Assembly (NCBI GenBank): GCA_002408065.1
Contig: DHQI01000086.1
Span: forward strand, 34,910 to 98,909
Source of the DNA: Bacteroidales bacterium UBA5342
Lineage (GTDB): Bacteria; Bacteroidota; Bacteroidia; Bacteroidales; UBA5342
Direction: 5' to 3'
DNA length: 64,000 nt
This document shows positions 1 through 8,396 of the stretch, piece after piece (within the stretch, counting starts at the first letter, position 1; the number at the start of each line of letters is the position of its first letter). A model generated the notes under the pieces. It ran no database searches. It was given only the letters and a program-made list of their open reading frames with translations, and was not told the DNA's origin. The position numbers and the translations under genes were made by a program.

Positions 1-1
1 G

Positions 2-178
2 CTTTTTGATTTCTTCAAATTCAACGCCGGAGCGTTGAAAAACTGCAAAGAGTGTGGGGCGGTGATGGTGTCAACAGGCAGTAAATCATTTTGTAACGAT
101 AAATGCCGTATGGCTTACAATTATAAAAAAAGCAAAAAACATAAGGGGGAAAACGGAAAAAAGGATATTACTGGGTAA
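2..178 (+). CDS. Zinc-ribbon-like protein, C-terminal part (5' partial)
   Basis: An open frame runs off the left edge of the window and ends at TAA 176-178. It gives the last 58 residues of a protein. A CKECG pair and a later FCNDKCRMAYN segment form a CxxC...CxxxC zinc-ribbon-like pattern, followed by a Lys-rich tail. Such short zinc ribbons occur in many small mobile-element proteins and do not define a function. The frame is open from base 2 and has no obvious start inside the window, so the gene begins upstream. Confidence 0.6.
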   Translation, partial: LFDFFKFNAGALKNCKECGAVMVSTGSKSFCNDKCRMAYNYKKSKKHKGENGKKDITG

Positions 179-207
179 TTTATAAATAAATAAAAAAAAC
201 AAAAAAA

Positions 208-570
208 ATGACAGTTAAAAGATTTAGAAAAGAAGTAGAATCTTTGGTGAAAAGATACAACGGAAAACAAGTAACGGAAAACACTATTGTTTTAAGAGTT
301 AAACAGCTTTTTGAGGATAACAAGGATGTGTTAATGGATAGCTGGTATATGAATCTCACAATAGAAGAAGCAAGGAAATATAGTGCCTTATACGATGCAA
401 TTAACGAGGGTTCAATATATATAAGAGAGAGACAGACAAGAATTAAAATTGACAGTATTGACTACATAAGGGAATCTTGTTTAAATAAAAATATGATTGA
501 GATAGGCTTTGGTGGTGTGTCTTTGAGTGTTGATAGTAAAGAGTATGATTACATACGATGCCTTGTGTAA
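208..570 (+). CDS. Hypothetical protein, 120 aa
   Basis: I do not recognise the family. The 120-residue protein is charged and mostly helical-looking at the N-terminus (Lys/Glu-rich), with a more beta-like C-terminus. There are no membrane segments, signal peptide or Cys motifs. ATG 208 follows an A-rich leader, as is usual for this element. The gene sits 29 bp after the zinc-ribbon frame and is followed by an inverted repeat (AACGGGA...TCCCGTT near 579-609) without a clear T-run. It is probably an early or accessory protein of the element; that is inference from position only. Confidence 0.55.
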   Translation: MTVKRFRKEVESLVKRYNGKQVTENTIVLRVKQLFEDNKDVLMDSWYMNLTIEEARKYSALYDAINEGSIYIRERQTRIKIDSIDYIRESCLNKNMIEIGFGGVSLSVDSKEYDYIRCLV

Positions 571-706
571 AAAAGCAAACGGGAAAACAGCCGAAGCCAT
601 TCTCCCGTTAGGCACTACCCTTTAAAATCTTTACCATCCCCTACGTCCTTCTTTTCATTGGAGTGCGGGGCAAATATAAAATTATTTAATTAACTCATTT
701 TCGTTT

Positions 707-910
707 ATGGAAAAAGTACAAGACAAGTCATTTTTAGATGCTTCGCAGAATGCGGAGTTAAGTGAGAGAATTGAGGATACACGAGCCGAATTAGTCGTGT
801 CAATGATGCAGGGAAGTGGCCGGAGCCTCATTCCCCGCTTTATCCTAATGAAACGTGTGGAACGCTTGGTAGATGATGCCATTGAATATATCTATTATGA
901 TGAAACATAA
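707..910 (+). CDS. Hypothetical protein, 67 aa
   Basis: A small, charged, soluble-looking protein that I do not recognise. ATG 707 lies in an AT-rich leader. The end overlaps the next gene by about 14 bases, which suggests translational coupling. A - strand frame covers almost the same interval, but the + frame is preferred because it agrees with the gene order and the overlap with its neighbour. Confidence 0.5.
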   Translation: MEKVQDKSFLDASQNAELSERIEDTRAELVVSMMQGSGRSLIPRFILMKRVERLVDDAIEYIYYDET

Positions 911-1247
911 ACGACTAAAAAGAAAACGATGGCGAACGACCAACAAGACTGTTGGTCGTTTGTATGGATATCCACCTTGCTGTGTAAAGTCTTTCTACAA
1001 ACACTATCCCGATGAATTGAGATGGTTATACCCTTACGTCAAAAGAGCCAGACCAAGGAAAAGGCATAAACTGAGAACGAAAGCAGCTTATATTAATGGT
1101 CAATATACCGGGTTCATTCCCTGTTACAAGTGTGCTAAGAAAGTTCTTTCTGGTAAAATTGAACTGAAAGATTTAATAGGTAGTCGATTAGATTCATTTG
1201 GTGAGTTTCCTATAATATCGAAAAACATTGTGGCACTTTTAAGCTAA
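897..1247 (+). CDS. Hypothetical Cys-containing basic protein, about 116 aa
   Basis: The protein starts with a very basic run (KHKRLKRKRWR), followed by YGYPPCCVKSF and later FIPCYKCAKK. The GYPPCC string resembles a Cys-Cys motif I associate with DUF483-like and related putative metal-binding proteins; that link is from memory and unverified. The open frame continues upstream to 873, but ATG 897 or 900 gives a short coupling overlap with the preceding gene. The basic N-terminus suggests nucleic-acid contact. Function unknown. Confidence 0.5.
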   Translation: MMKHKRLKRKRWRTTNKTVGRLYGYPPCCVKSFYKHYPDELRWLYPYVKRARPRKRHKLRTKAAYINGQYTGFIPCYKCAKKVLSGKIELKDLIGSRLDSFGEFPIISKNIVALLS

Positions 1248-1358
1248 AAAGCATTGAAAAAGTGCTCAGAAAAAACGAAAAAATGCCAAAAAATGCCAAA
1301 AAGTACGATATAACGCCAAAAAATACGGTGTAACACCAAAAAACACCAAAAACACAAA
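1244..1358 (+). promoter_or_regulatory. Phased A-tract array before the structural operon
   Basis: Ten-base units TGCCAAAAAA, TGCCAAAAAG, CGCCAAAAAA, CACCAAAAAA and CACCAAAAAC start at 1284, 1294, 1314, 1334 and 1344. Two related spacers, TACGATATAA (1304) and TACGGTGTAA (1324), fill the gaps, so every unit keeps an exact 10-bp register. Further A5-A6 runs continue back to about 1244. A-tracts in helical phase are known to bend DNA. The array ends about 30 bp before the ATG at 1388, and TAACCTTTG (1371-1379) just before that ATG resembles a -7 box. A role as a bent upstream promoter element or a protein-binding array is inferred. Confidence 0.55.
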
Positions 1359-1387
1359 ATCGCACCTGCCTAACCTTTGTGCTCACT

Positions 1388-3697
1388 ATGGCAGAATTGA
1401 GTTCAAAGGCAAAAATTGGTAGATCATTAGGCGTGATCGCAGTATTAGGGGGTAGCTTTTTACTTTTTACAAAAGGTAAGAAGCTGCTTTCTGGTGCTAA
1501 AATGAAGTTTGCTCTGATCGGCTTTAAGATACATAAGTTCGATAAGTCAGGCTTAAAGTTTACCGTCACACTACGCTGCTACAATCCTACGCACAATTCT
1601 ATTAATCTACAAGTAAACGGTATCACGGCTATGTATGCCGGATCACCAGTTGCGAATAGTCTTGGTGCAGTACCTAATCCTGTTACAATAGCAAAAGGGC
1701 AAACAAAGGACATTATTATTGCCTTTGAAGTACCTTACTTAACCCTATTTAATAAGGGCTTACTCTCAGCTATTACCAATACCGAATTATTTAAAAGCAA
1801 TCTTTCGTTCGGGCTCAATTTAGCCGTGAATGGAGAGGCTGTATCTACTACTCAAACTTTATCGAACGAAACTACTATGGGTACATTAGGTCTCGTTTCT
1901 GGTCCGCGTGATACGCAGAACGGAAGCAAATATAACCACCTGATCAAAAAGGTAACAGGTCGTGATATTTTCATAAAAAATGGCGGTGTTGATGCAACCG
2001 TAGAAGCTTGTATTGATATTGTTGCAGAACATTACCGCGAGGTAGAAGACCTTGCTAAACATCTGCAAGGTAATTCCGTGAAAGAAACATGTAAAAACAT
2101 CTTCAATTTTGCATATCCATACTTACAATACACACAAGACAAGCAAGGTGTAGAGCAATTGCGTACACCTGCACGCTCATGGTACGATGGTCAGATTCGC
2201 TTCAAACAGCAAGGCATTAAAACTGCCGGAATTGATTGTGATGACTTTGCCATATTTTGTGGTAGTTTGCTGAAATGCTTAAATATCCCTTTCAAATTCC
2301 GTATCACAGAATATGACAATAAGGGCTATTACCAACACATTTACGTGTTTGTTCCTGCTCCGGGCGATTCAGAGGGTGAGATCGTAATTGATCCTGTATT
2401 GGATAAGTTTGATTATCAAGTGCCATTTTCAGGCGAAAAGTCAACTTTTGATATGACCCCTGTTGCTGTGGCCGGGTTAGGTGGCTTTAATCTGTCTGGT
2501 TCCAGCTCTTTGGGGATGCCTATAATGATGTTATCGGGTGTCGATGAAGCTGCTAACGATGACCTTATGGGGATTATATCCGGCATTGACTTCGATAACG
2601 CCATTGAGGGCTTAGGTAGTGCCGATGATGCTACGCTTAACTATTTGAAGCGTACTCAGCGTTATATCACTAAGAATCCTGCATCTATTGCTCATATCCA
2701 AAATCCTACTCAGTTTCTTGAAATGGTGAACACTGCCATTAAGCATTGGCACACCGATAAGCGCGACAAAGTGCTTGACAAGCTGATTGAGATTGAAGAT
2801 AAGATTGCCGATGCCGGGTTGATAAATCTGGATAGTACAGCTATCAAGGGCTTAGCCGAAGATCTGGATGATGATTTAGGAGATCTTGGTCGCCGAAAAA
2901 TTGGTAAAGGCCGTTTCTTCCGGAGTATTAAGAAAGTATCAAAAAAGGCCGGGAAAGGGCTTAAAAAAGCGGCAAAAGCTGTTGTGCGCTTCAATCCCTT
3001 AACGTTAGCTATGCGTGGTGGATTGTTGGCGGCTTTGCGTCTGAATATGTTTAAGTTTTCAAGTAAATTGGTTTATGCTTATTTACCTGAAAGCAGTGCT
3101 GCACAATACAACCTTGATCCTAATGCTCTCCGTGAGATTAAAAAGGCACACGCTAAGCTCTTGAAGCTTTTCAAAGGTATGCAAGGTAAAGATGATAAGC
3201 TCAAAGCGGCTATCATCAAAGGATCTAAAGTGAAGTCTAAAGCGGATTTCAGCCTCAAAGGTCTTGGTGAACCCGTTACGGCTGCCTCTGTAACGGCTGC
3301 CTCCGGCATTCTTGCTAAAATTGGAACATGGTTGAAGCCTGTTAAGAACATCTTTAAAAAGCGCACTAAAACAACGCAACCTGCTCAGGCTTATTTTCCT
3401 GCAACAACGACAACTAAATCTGCACAGGTGACTACAATAGCACCTACGCAACAAGCCATACAGCCAACTCAGGCTGCAAACACGAATACACCTATACCTT
3501 ATCAACAACCAACTGAAAGCACTAAGAAAGGGCTTAGCAAAAAAGCTAAGAAGATGATCTTTGGAGCTGTAGGTGTTGCCCTTGTGGGGGGAGCTATCTA
3601 CTATTTCAGTCAGGATAATGAAACGTCTGCCAACTCTAATTCAGCCAAAAAGAAACAAACTAGTAAACGCTCATTGGGGAGCATTAAACTGAATTAA
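1388..3697 (+). CDS. LEA2-like plus transglutaminase-like cysteine-protease-fold protein, 769 aa
   Basis: There is an N-terminal hydrophobic segment (about residues 9-27). Next comes a domain resembling the LEA14/WHy fold (about 45-145; CYNPTHNSINLQVNG and an evenly spaced beta pattern). A transglutaminase-like domain follows (about 225-360) with the expected triad: Cys in GIDCDDFAIF, His in YYQHIYVF, Asp in VIDPV. Further on are a basic amphipathic stretch (about 500-560, with FNPLTLAMRGGLL), a Thr/Gln-rich linker and a C-terminal hydrophobic segment (GAVGVALVGGAIYYF). I place the start at ATG 1388, not GTG 1379. First and largest gene of the structural-type block, so a virion protease or a virion protein with a cell-wall role is plausible. 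Confidence 0.55.
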   Translation: MAELSSKAKIGRSLGVIAVLGGSFLLFTKGKKLLSGAKMKFALIGFKIHKFDKSGLKFTVTLRCYNPTHNSINLQVNGITAMYAGSPVANSLGAVPNPVTIAKGQTKDIIIAFEVPYLTLFNKGLLSAITNTELFKSNLSFGLNLAVNGEAVSTTQTLSNETTMGTLGLVSGPRDTQNGSKYNHLIKKVTGRDIFIKNGGVDATVEACIDIVAEHYREVEDLAKHLQGNSVKETCKNIFNFAYPYLQYTQDKQGVEQLRTPARSWYDGQIRFKQQGIKTAGIDCDDFAIFCGSLLKCLNIPFKFRITEYDNKGYYQHIYVFVPAPGDSEGEIVIDPVLDKFDYQVPFSGEKSTFDMTPVAVAGLGGFNLSGSSSLGMPIMMLSGVDEAANDDLMGIISGIDFDNAIEGLGSADDATLNYLKRTQRYITKNPASIAHIQNPTQFLEMVNTAIKHWHTDKRDKVLDKLIEIEDKIADAGLINLDSTAIKGLAEDLDDDLGDLGRRKIGKGRFFRSIKKVSKKAGKGLKKAAKAVVRFNPLTLAMRGGLLAALRLNMFKFSSKLVYAYLPESSAAQYNLDPNALREIKKAHAKLLKLFKGMQGKDDKLKAAIIKGSKVKSKADFSLKGLGEPVTAASVTAASGILAKIGTWLKPVKNIFKKRTKTTQPAQAYFPATTTTKSAQVTTIAPTQQAIQPTQAANTNTPIPYQQPTESTKKGLSKKAKKMIFGAVGVALVGGAIYYFSQDNETSANSNSAKKKQTSKRSLGSIKLN

Positions 3698-3725
3698 CTA
3701 ACGTTTTATTAAACATTTAGAAAAA

Positions 3726-4388
3726 ATGGCAGTACGAAAACCAGCAGCTCAACGAAAACCAGCTGCATCTGCTTCTCAAAAGAAGCAACTCGATTTTATG
3801 ATGGCCTCTAAACAATTGAAAGTGCCAGCAGCATTTTTGGTAGGATTTGGATTGGGGCATACGTTTATGAACTTTCTGAACAAGAATAAGACCGTTAAGG
3901 GCTTACTTGGCACAGACAACAAAAAGTACATTGTACCTCTAGCTACAACCTTCACCGGATTACTTCTACCACAAGTTTTTGACATGAAAAAGCAACCGCT
4001 TATGCAGTATGCCTCTTGGGGGTTTGCAGGTGCAGGTTTTAATGAGACTGTCAAAGTTTCTACTGGTAAATCAGTGACTGATCACGTGACTAAGCAAATG
4101 AGCGGCGTAATGGGCGTGATGGGCTTAGGTGAAGTAGAGGATGATATGCCGGAAGAAATTCCTGCTGATGCAATGCAAGCTATTGAAGCAGCTCCTGCTA
4201 ATGCTTTACCAGCTGCCGACTTGGATATAGAAGCTGAGATTGAAAAGAAATTGGCCGATGTTGACAAAGAAGAACCAGCTACTGTTGAAGCAGCTGCACC
4301 TGTAGAGGGAGTGTACGACAACATTATTGATTCCGAAGATCTTGGTGATCTGGACGATGATGACGATGAAGACTATGACTTCATTTAG
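3726..4388 (+). CDS. Membrane-associated protein with acidic tail, 220 aa
   Basis: A Lys/Ala/Pro-rich N-terminus is followed by two or three hydrophobic segments (about residues 35-50, 70-90 and 95-110). The last half is Ala/Glu-rich and ends in an Asp run (DLDDDDDEDYDFI). A MGLGEVED segment (4119-4142) sits between the membrane part and the acidic tail, like the GLG motifs in neighbouring proteins. The family is not recognised. Its position between the protease-fold protein and the Arg-rich capsid candidate suggests a virion membrane or scaffold protein. The acidic tail could neutralise the Arg-rich arm of the next protein; this is inference. Confidence 0.5.
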   Translation: MAVRKPAAQRKPAASASQKKQLDFMMASKQLKVPAAFLVGFGLGHTFMNFLNKNKTVKGLLGTDNKKYIVPLATTFTGLLLPQVFDMKKQPLMQYASWGFAGAGFNETVKVSTGKSVTDHVTKQMSGVMGVMGLGEVEDDMPEEIPADAMQAIEAAPANALPAADLDIEAEIEKKLADVDKEEPATVEAAAPVEGVYDNIIDSEDLGDLDDDDDEDYDFI

Positions 4389-4463
4389 GACTAAGAGTTG
4401 AAAAGCAAAGGGCTTTAAAATACTACTAACTATCTAATTATTAATTTTTAAAATCTTGAAAAG

Positions 4464-5303
4464 ATGAATTCAGAAAAATTGTATCCTGAGATGGAAGAAA
4501 TCGAAGGTTTAGCTTTGGCAGAGCTAGAGAAAGAAGAGGATCAAATTGATGCCGAAGATGAGAAAATGGAAGAGGAGATTGAAGGTATTGGTGATTTAGG
4601 TCGCCGTCGTTCATACCGTCGTCGTCACAAAACCACTCGAAGAAAAAAACGTCGTTCTAGTCGTCGTCGTTCAGTGCGCAAAGCTTACAGCTCTGGTGCA
4701 AACAGTACCGCAGTGAAAACCGGATTGGTTAAAGGCTTAACCTCTCGTGGTCAGTTTGAGTTGCGTAAGAGCGCGTTGCCTAAAGATGTTCAAGATGGTT
4801 TGGCCAAAGGAACTTTACAGCCTTGTGATGCCGCTATCTATGCTATCAAGGACATTAGTGGCAAGTCAAACATTGAGCTTTTGGCGGCTTCTGATGATAA
4901 GAAAGCAGGTGTTACTAACCTTAACCGTGCCCAACTGGACAACGGTAAGTATTTCTTGTTGACTGAGGTTGTGCTTGAATACGCAAAAGGTGCTGACGCA
5001 GCTGATAATGATCCGTCTAAGTTTGAGTTTGGTCAGAGCGCATTGCCAGCTGAAATTTTGAACGGTACGTTCGAGATGAAGCAAGGTAGCCGAGTAATCG
5101 TACCAGAGCTTAGCTGTGGTATCTTTGATGATACTGACACTACTCAGCGTTCTTACTGCTACAAACTAGCTAACCCGAAATTCTTAGTACCGTCAGTAGA
5201 AATCATCCCTGAGGTGAAATTATCTACTGTACTTGATAGTGATACTATCAAAAACCCGGCACTAAAAATCACGTTGATTGGTACTTGGGTAGAAAAAGCA
5301 TAG
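4464..5303 (+). CDS. Arg-rich-arm protein, candidate capsid or core protein, 279 aa
   Basis: Three parts are visible. An acidic N-terminal segment (about residues 1-38) ends in EGIGDLGRR. A dense Arg/Lys arm follows (about 45-72), then a roughly 200-residue beta-rich domain without Cys pairs or enzyme motifs. Basic arms joined to beta domains are typical of capsid or nucleic-acid-packing proteins. The acidic prodomain could shield the arm until removed at the GLG-type motif. A strong terminator directly follows, as expected for an abundant virion protein. Major capsid protein is the best guess from context; a DNA-condensing core protein is the alternative. I could not assign a fold. Confidence 0.5.
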   Translation: MNSEKLYPEMEEIEGLALAELEKEEDQIDAEDEKMEEEIEGIGDLGRRRSYRRRHKTTRRKKRRSSRRRSVRKAYSSGANSTAVKTGLVKGLTSRGQFELRKSALPKDVQDGLAKGTLQPCDAAIYAIKDISGKSNIELLAASDDKKAGVTNLNRAQLDNGKYFLLTEVVLEYAKGADAADNDPSKFEFGQSALPAEILNGTFEMKQGSRVIVPELSCGIFDDTDTTQRSYCYKLANPKFLVPSVEIIPEVKLSTVLDSDTIKNPALKITLIGTWVEKA

Positions 5304-5337
5304 TCTTTTGAGAAATTGATGTGAGATACATTCTCGT

Positions 5338-5374
5338 AAAAGAGGGGCGAGACACTATCGCCCCTCTTTTTTTT
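5338..5374 (+). terminator. Rho-independent terminator after the Arg-rich protein
   Basis: A perfect 10-bp stem (AGAGGGGCGA at 5341-5350 with TCGCCCCTCT at 5358-5367) has a 7-nt loop and runs into eight T residues. It separates 1388-5303 from the following small genes and would favour strong expression of the upstream genes. Confidence 0.9.
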
Positions 5375-5399
5375 CTTTAATAAATAAGCTTTCAGGACA

Positions 5400-5792
5400 A
5401 TGGAAGAAAAAAAGCTAATAACCAAAAAGAAGCTGCAAGTCGTTAAGTTTTCGGTTAAAAAAGGGGAAGCACTTGATAAAAACAGTAACACGAAAATGGA
5501 GCATGATCGTGTAGTAGGTGCATTTGTGCGCTTATCTAACCCGGATGCTTTGCAAGGGGCTACTATTCGTCTTTTGATTGACGATATTGAGATTATCCCT
5601 GCCGATACCGAAGTAGCTTTACTACACCATTCCGATGATATGAGTATCAACGATGTGGCTTATCCGGTGAATGAAAAAGCTAAAAACAGTACTATAAAAG
5701 TTTCTTATGCTGATAACAGCGAAAACTTAGCAGTCGGTGAAGAGTACGACGTTCGTTTGTACCTGATGACCGAAGTTGATGTAAAGCAATAA
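5400..5792 (+). CDS. Hypothetical small structural-type protein, 130 aa
   Basis: After a Lys-rich first 25 residues the protein shows alternating hydrophobic strands and ends with EEYDVRLYLMTEV, an all-beta pattern compatible with a jelly-roll or similar small virion domain. There are no membrane segments, signal or enzyme motifs. It starts 25 bp after the terminator T-run and ends 7 bp before the next gene. A minor capsid, spike or cement protein would fit the position, but I do not recognise the family. Confidence 0.5.
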   Translation: MEEKKLITKKKLQVVKFSVKKGEALDKNSNTKMEHDRVVGAFVRLSNPDALQGATIRLLIDDIEIIPADTEVALLHHSDDMSINDVAYPVNEKAKNSTIKVSYADNSENLAVGEEYDVRLYLMTEVDVKQ

Positions 5793-5799
5793 TCCCACT

Positions 5800-6600
5800 A
5801 TGAAGCGTTACCACGTCATAACATATCCTATCGGTTATAATGAGAATGTGAATGAGGAAGCTCTTTTGCCAGCTAACTGTGATAATATCACGGGAGTATT
5901 TGCCACTATTTCAGGCAAAAAAGAAGTAGCATTGAGTGATTATGACCTTGTGTTGCCATTCCCACAAACCGTTATTGTTAGCTTGCTGTACGACAACCTT
6001 ACAAGCTTGTTTTACACCTTTATGCTATCACGTTCTACAAAGGAAATTGCAAAGCAATACTTCATTGATGAGATGTTGCCGCAATTTGTAAACTACCTAA
6101 AGAACGGGATTGTTTATGACACTCTTTCTGAGGCTCAGAAAACGGTAGTTGCTGATAATATACAAGCTCTTTTAGAAGGGAGTGACGATTATGAAGGTTT
6201 GGCGGATTATCTGTTTGAAACGGCTAAGGTGTTTGAAACGGACTATGCCGTTAGTGACCTGATCTATTATTTGCTTGATTGCACCTTGCAATACATCTAT
6301 GATCACCGCTTAACGGTGTTTGTGGTGACAAGTCAGCATTATGAGCAAAGCACCGATTTTGACGCCGGAAACCTGACATTACTAATCAATGGTAACAAGT
6401 TCATGTTGCGTGATTATGTGTTGACAGCGAACCGCAAATTGCGTTCAATAACCAAAGAGGTTGTTCCGCTTAATGAGCCTTTGGAATCAAATTCAAACCT
6501 GAACATTGTGTTTAAGAACACGCTATCAGAAGAACAACTAACCGATGATTTAACCCTAAAAGTGTACATAGAGTATGAATACGAGCGAACTACTGCATAG
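5800..6600 (+). CDS. Hypothetical structural-type protein, 266 aa
   Basis: A soluble-looking protein of mixed composition: beta-like N-terminus (about 1-75), a helical acidic middle (about 80-185) and a beta-like end (YEYERTTA). No known motif was found. It sits 7 bp after the previous gene, and its end overlaps the following gene by 26 bases in another frame, so the three genes are probably translated together. A virion component is inferred from the cluster. Confidence 0.5.
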   Translation: MKRYHVITYPIGYNENVNEEALLPANCDNITGVFATISGKKEVALSDYDLVLPFPQTVIVSLLYDNLTSLFYTFMLSRSTKEIAKQYFIDEMLPQFVNYLKNGIVYDTLSEAQKTVVADNIQALLEGSDDYEGLADYLFETAKVFETDYAVSDLIYYLLDCTLQYIYDHRLTVFVVTSQHYEQSTDFDAGNLTLLINGNKFMLRDYVLTANRKLRSITKEVVPLNEPLESNSNLNIVFKNTLSEEQLTDDLTLKVYIEYEYERTTA

Positions 6601-6931
6601 TATTGCGAAAGACCGCATTGAGGGTTTAGAAACAATTGATAACTATCAATTGAGACCTATCGTTGTCCGGATTACAAGTGCTAAGATGCAGCTTGATCTG
6701 AATAATGATATTTATATCCTTAACACAAATTCTTTGCCAGCTAATCTAACAACCCTTAGTATGATTAGTAGTGACAATATATTTCAGGTGACTAAGGCAG
6801 AATACAACTTGATGGATGAATACCGCTATCAGTCATTTGCGGACTACATAGAGGTGGATTCAGAGACGGACGGTGATTTTGTACCTTACCGTTTGGAATT
6901 CGTAAAAATAATACCCCACAGAAAAAAATAA
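6575..6931 (+). CDS. Hypothetical protein, 118 aa
   Basis: The start ATG 6575 lies inside the end of the preceding gene (26-base overlap), which suggests coupled translation. The protein has several predicted strands (RPIVVRITSAKMQLDLNND, then PYRLEFVKII) and a short basic end. Nothing diagnostic is visible. The next gene begins 5 bp later. Probably a small component of the structural block. Confidence 0.5.
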   Translation: MNTSELLHSIAKDRIEGLETIDNYQLRPIVVRITSAKMQLDLNNDIYILNTNSLPANLTTLSMISSDNIFQVTKAEYNLMDEYRYQSFADYIEVDSETDGDFVPYRLEFVKIIPHRKK

Positions 6932-6936
6932 CTACG

Positions 6937-8100
6937 ATGGAAAAGTTTAACAAAAAAGTAGAAGTTATCTACAACTATATAAAGCGTTCGGAGTCAGCAA
7001 CACCCTATGCTTATGAAGTATCTGTAAAAGGAGCAGATGGCATTACTGAGATAGTATCAAGAACTCAAGGTAGTTCGTCTTTCAAGGCCGATATGGAAGA
7101 GGCATATCAAACAGCACTACAGATGAAAGGGACACTTGAAGTTCGTGTATATGGAGGTATGAGCAACAATGCTTTGTTGAAAAACTCTTACCCAATTAGC
7201 GTTAGTGATGTGCCTCGCTTAGAAAATTCTAATAATCCTGATGATTTAGAGGAAAAAATTAAGAGAGTGGTGGCAAGTATGCAGCCACAACCGCAAAATA
7301 CCGGGACACAAGGTCTAGGTGCTCTTGATAGTTTAGTGGGAGCATTATCCGGAAATTCTCCTTCTGGTGATGGTTTGGCCGGATTGGTAGGTCTTGCAAC
7401 GCAAATGGCTTCACAGTCGAGCAATGAGGCTATCCTTAAAAATGCTCACCAACTAGAGATCTTTAAAAAAGACACTGCTTACCAAAACCTTGTACAGAGA
7501 TACAACCCCCTTGTAAGGAAGTATAAAAACTTAGTTTCGACACATAATGCTACAAAAGCGGAAGTTGTAGAGTTACAGCGCGAAGTAGCAGAGTTGCAAG
7601 AAGAACTTGCTGCAAATGCTCCTAGGAAATTAGGAGAAAGAACCTTGATTGGTATCGGAACCAAGATTGGATCTAACCTTTTGGCTAACTCTAAGTTTTC
7701 TGATCTTCTCGGAATTGATGACAATGAGTTTAAGTCTGCATTAGGCATTATAGATGATAATAAAGAGGACAATGACGCTAAAAAGGTAGAATCTGCACCG
7801 GTATCAATTCAGGCAGTAGAAGAGCAGCCTTTGGAGGTCGCCCTTTCTCCTGAAGATAAAGCTAAAAAAGAAGCTATTGATGAAATTGTCAACACTCTGA
7901 AAAACTTACAGCCAACACTTGTAGCACGTCTTTACGAGATGATATGTGTGATCTTATCCAGCGAAGCGGCATTTGATCATTTTGAAAGTATTATTGCTGA
8001 CCTGAATAAGCAAGTTTCAACAATGAACGGAACTGAGGATTTGAACGATGAAGAAATTCCCGAATCAGACGATGAAACGATAGAACTTGTGGAAGATTGA
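6937..8100 (+). CDS. Coiled-coil protein with Gly-rich linker, 387 aa
   Basis: Regions in order: an N-terminal alpha/beta part (about 1-75); a low-complexity Gln/Gly/Ser linker containing QGLGALDS (7309-7332); a Lys/Glu coiled coil (about 190-230, including VELQREVAELQEELA); a helical segment; and an acidic C-terminal tail. The family is not recognised. The GLG motif is shared with other proteins of the block. The stop codon TGA (8098-8100) forms the first three bases of the first TGATAGCA site of array A, so the gene end and the regulatory array overlap. A scaffold-like or DNA-associated virion protein is possible. Confidence 0.5.
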   Translation: MEKFNKKVEVIYNYIKRSESATPYAYEVSVKGADGITEIVSRTQGSSSFKADMEEAYQTALQMKGTLEVRVYGGMSNNALLKNSYPISVSDVPRLENSNNPDDLEEKIKRVVASMQPQPQNTGTQGLGALDSLVGALSGNSPSGDGLAGLVGLATQMASQSSNEAILKNAHQLEIFKKDTAYQNLVQRYNPLVRKYKNLVSTHNATKAEVVELQREVAELQEELAANAPRKLGERTLIGIGTKIGSNLLANSKFSDLLGIDDNEFKSALGIIDDNKEDNDAKKVESAPVSIQAVEEQPLEVALSPEDKAKKEAIDEIVNTLKNLQPTLVARLYEMICVILSSEAAFDHFESIIADLNKQVSTMNGTEDLNDEEIPESDDETIELVED

Positions 8101-8204
8101 TAGCACATATTTAACGGATTCGGCAGAGACCGTCAGCCGCAGCGCACAAAAGTGATAGCAAAAACAAAGCCGGCCAGCGGATCCTGATTAAAAAAATGAT
8201 AGCA
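8098..8204 (+). repeat. TGATAGCA array A (three sites, 55 and 44 bp apart)
   Basis: TGATAGCA occurs at 8098-8105, 8153-8160 and 8197-8204, start-to-start 55 and 44 bp (whole multiples of 11). The spacers are related to those of arrays B and C: GCCGCAGCGC just before the second site and CAAAGCCGGCCA just after it. The last site ends 17 bp before the ATG of the 57-residue gene at 8222. Direct sites in helical phase just before a gene suggest an operator bound by one protein. Confidence 0.8.
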
Positions 8205-8221
8205 ACCCTAAAAACAATACG

Positions 8222-8395
8222 ATGGCAAAATATAAAGTTGGAATTATTATCGAAGATGAACCTGTACAGGTTCAAGAGTTAGGAAATCTGATTCAAAACG
8301 CTGTAGATAACGTTGAAAACAGTGATATGATAAAGCTTTTAAGCAAAGTGAAGCAAAACCCTTCCTTAGTTAAGAAAGCGTTAAAGTTTGTATAA
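8222..8395 (+). CDS. Small hypothetical protein, 57 aa
   Basis: ATG 8222 to TAA 8393-8395 encodes a 57-residue protein that begins MAKYKVGIIIEDEP and ends KKALKFV. The helical middle contains Asn/Asp/Glu and the end is basic; there are no Cys or membrane segments. It follows TGATAGCA array A by 17 bp, and the next gene starts 1 bp after its stop, which supports a real coupled gene. Function unknown. Confidence 0.65.
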   Translation: MAKYKVGIIIEDEPVQVQELGNLIQNAVDNVENSDMIKLLSKVKQNPSLVKKALKFV

Positions 8396-8396
8396 G

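Noticed and set aside
682..882. A - strand gene opposite the 67-residue protein at 707
   Set aside because: It overlaps almost entirely with the + frame, which fits the gene order and coupling better.
8150..8205. Mini-ORFs starting ATG ATA GCA inside the TGATAGCA arrays as leader peptides
   Set aside because: The base before TGATAGCA varies, so a start codon is not kept, and the encoded peptides differ. A DNA site explains the exact 44/55-bp spacing better.
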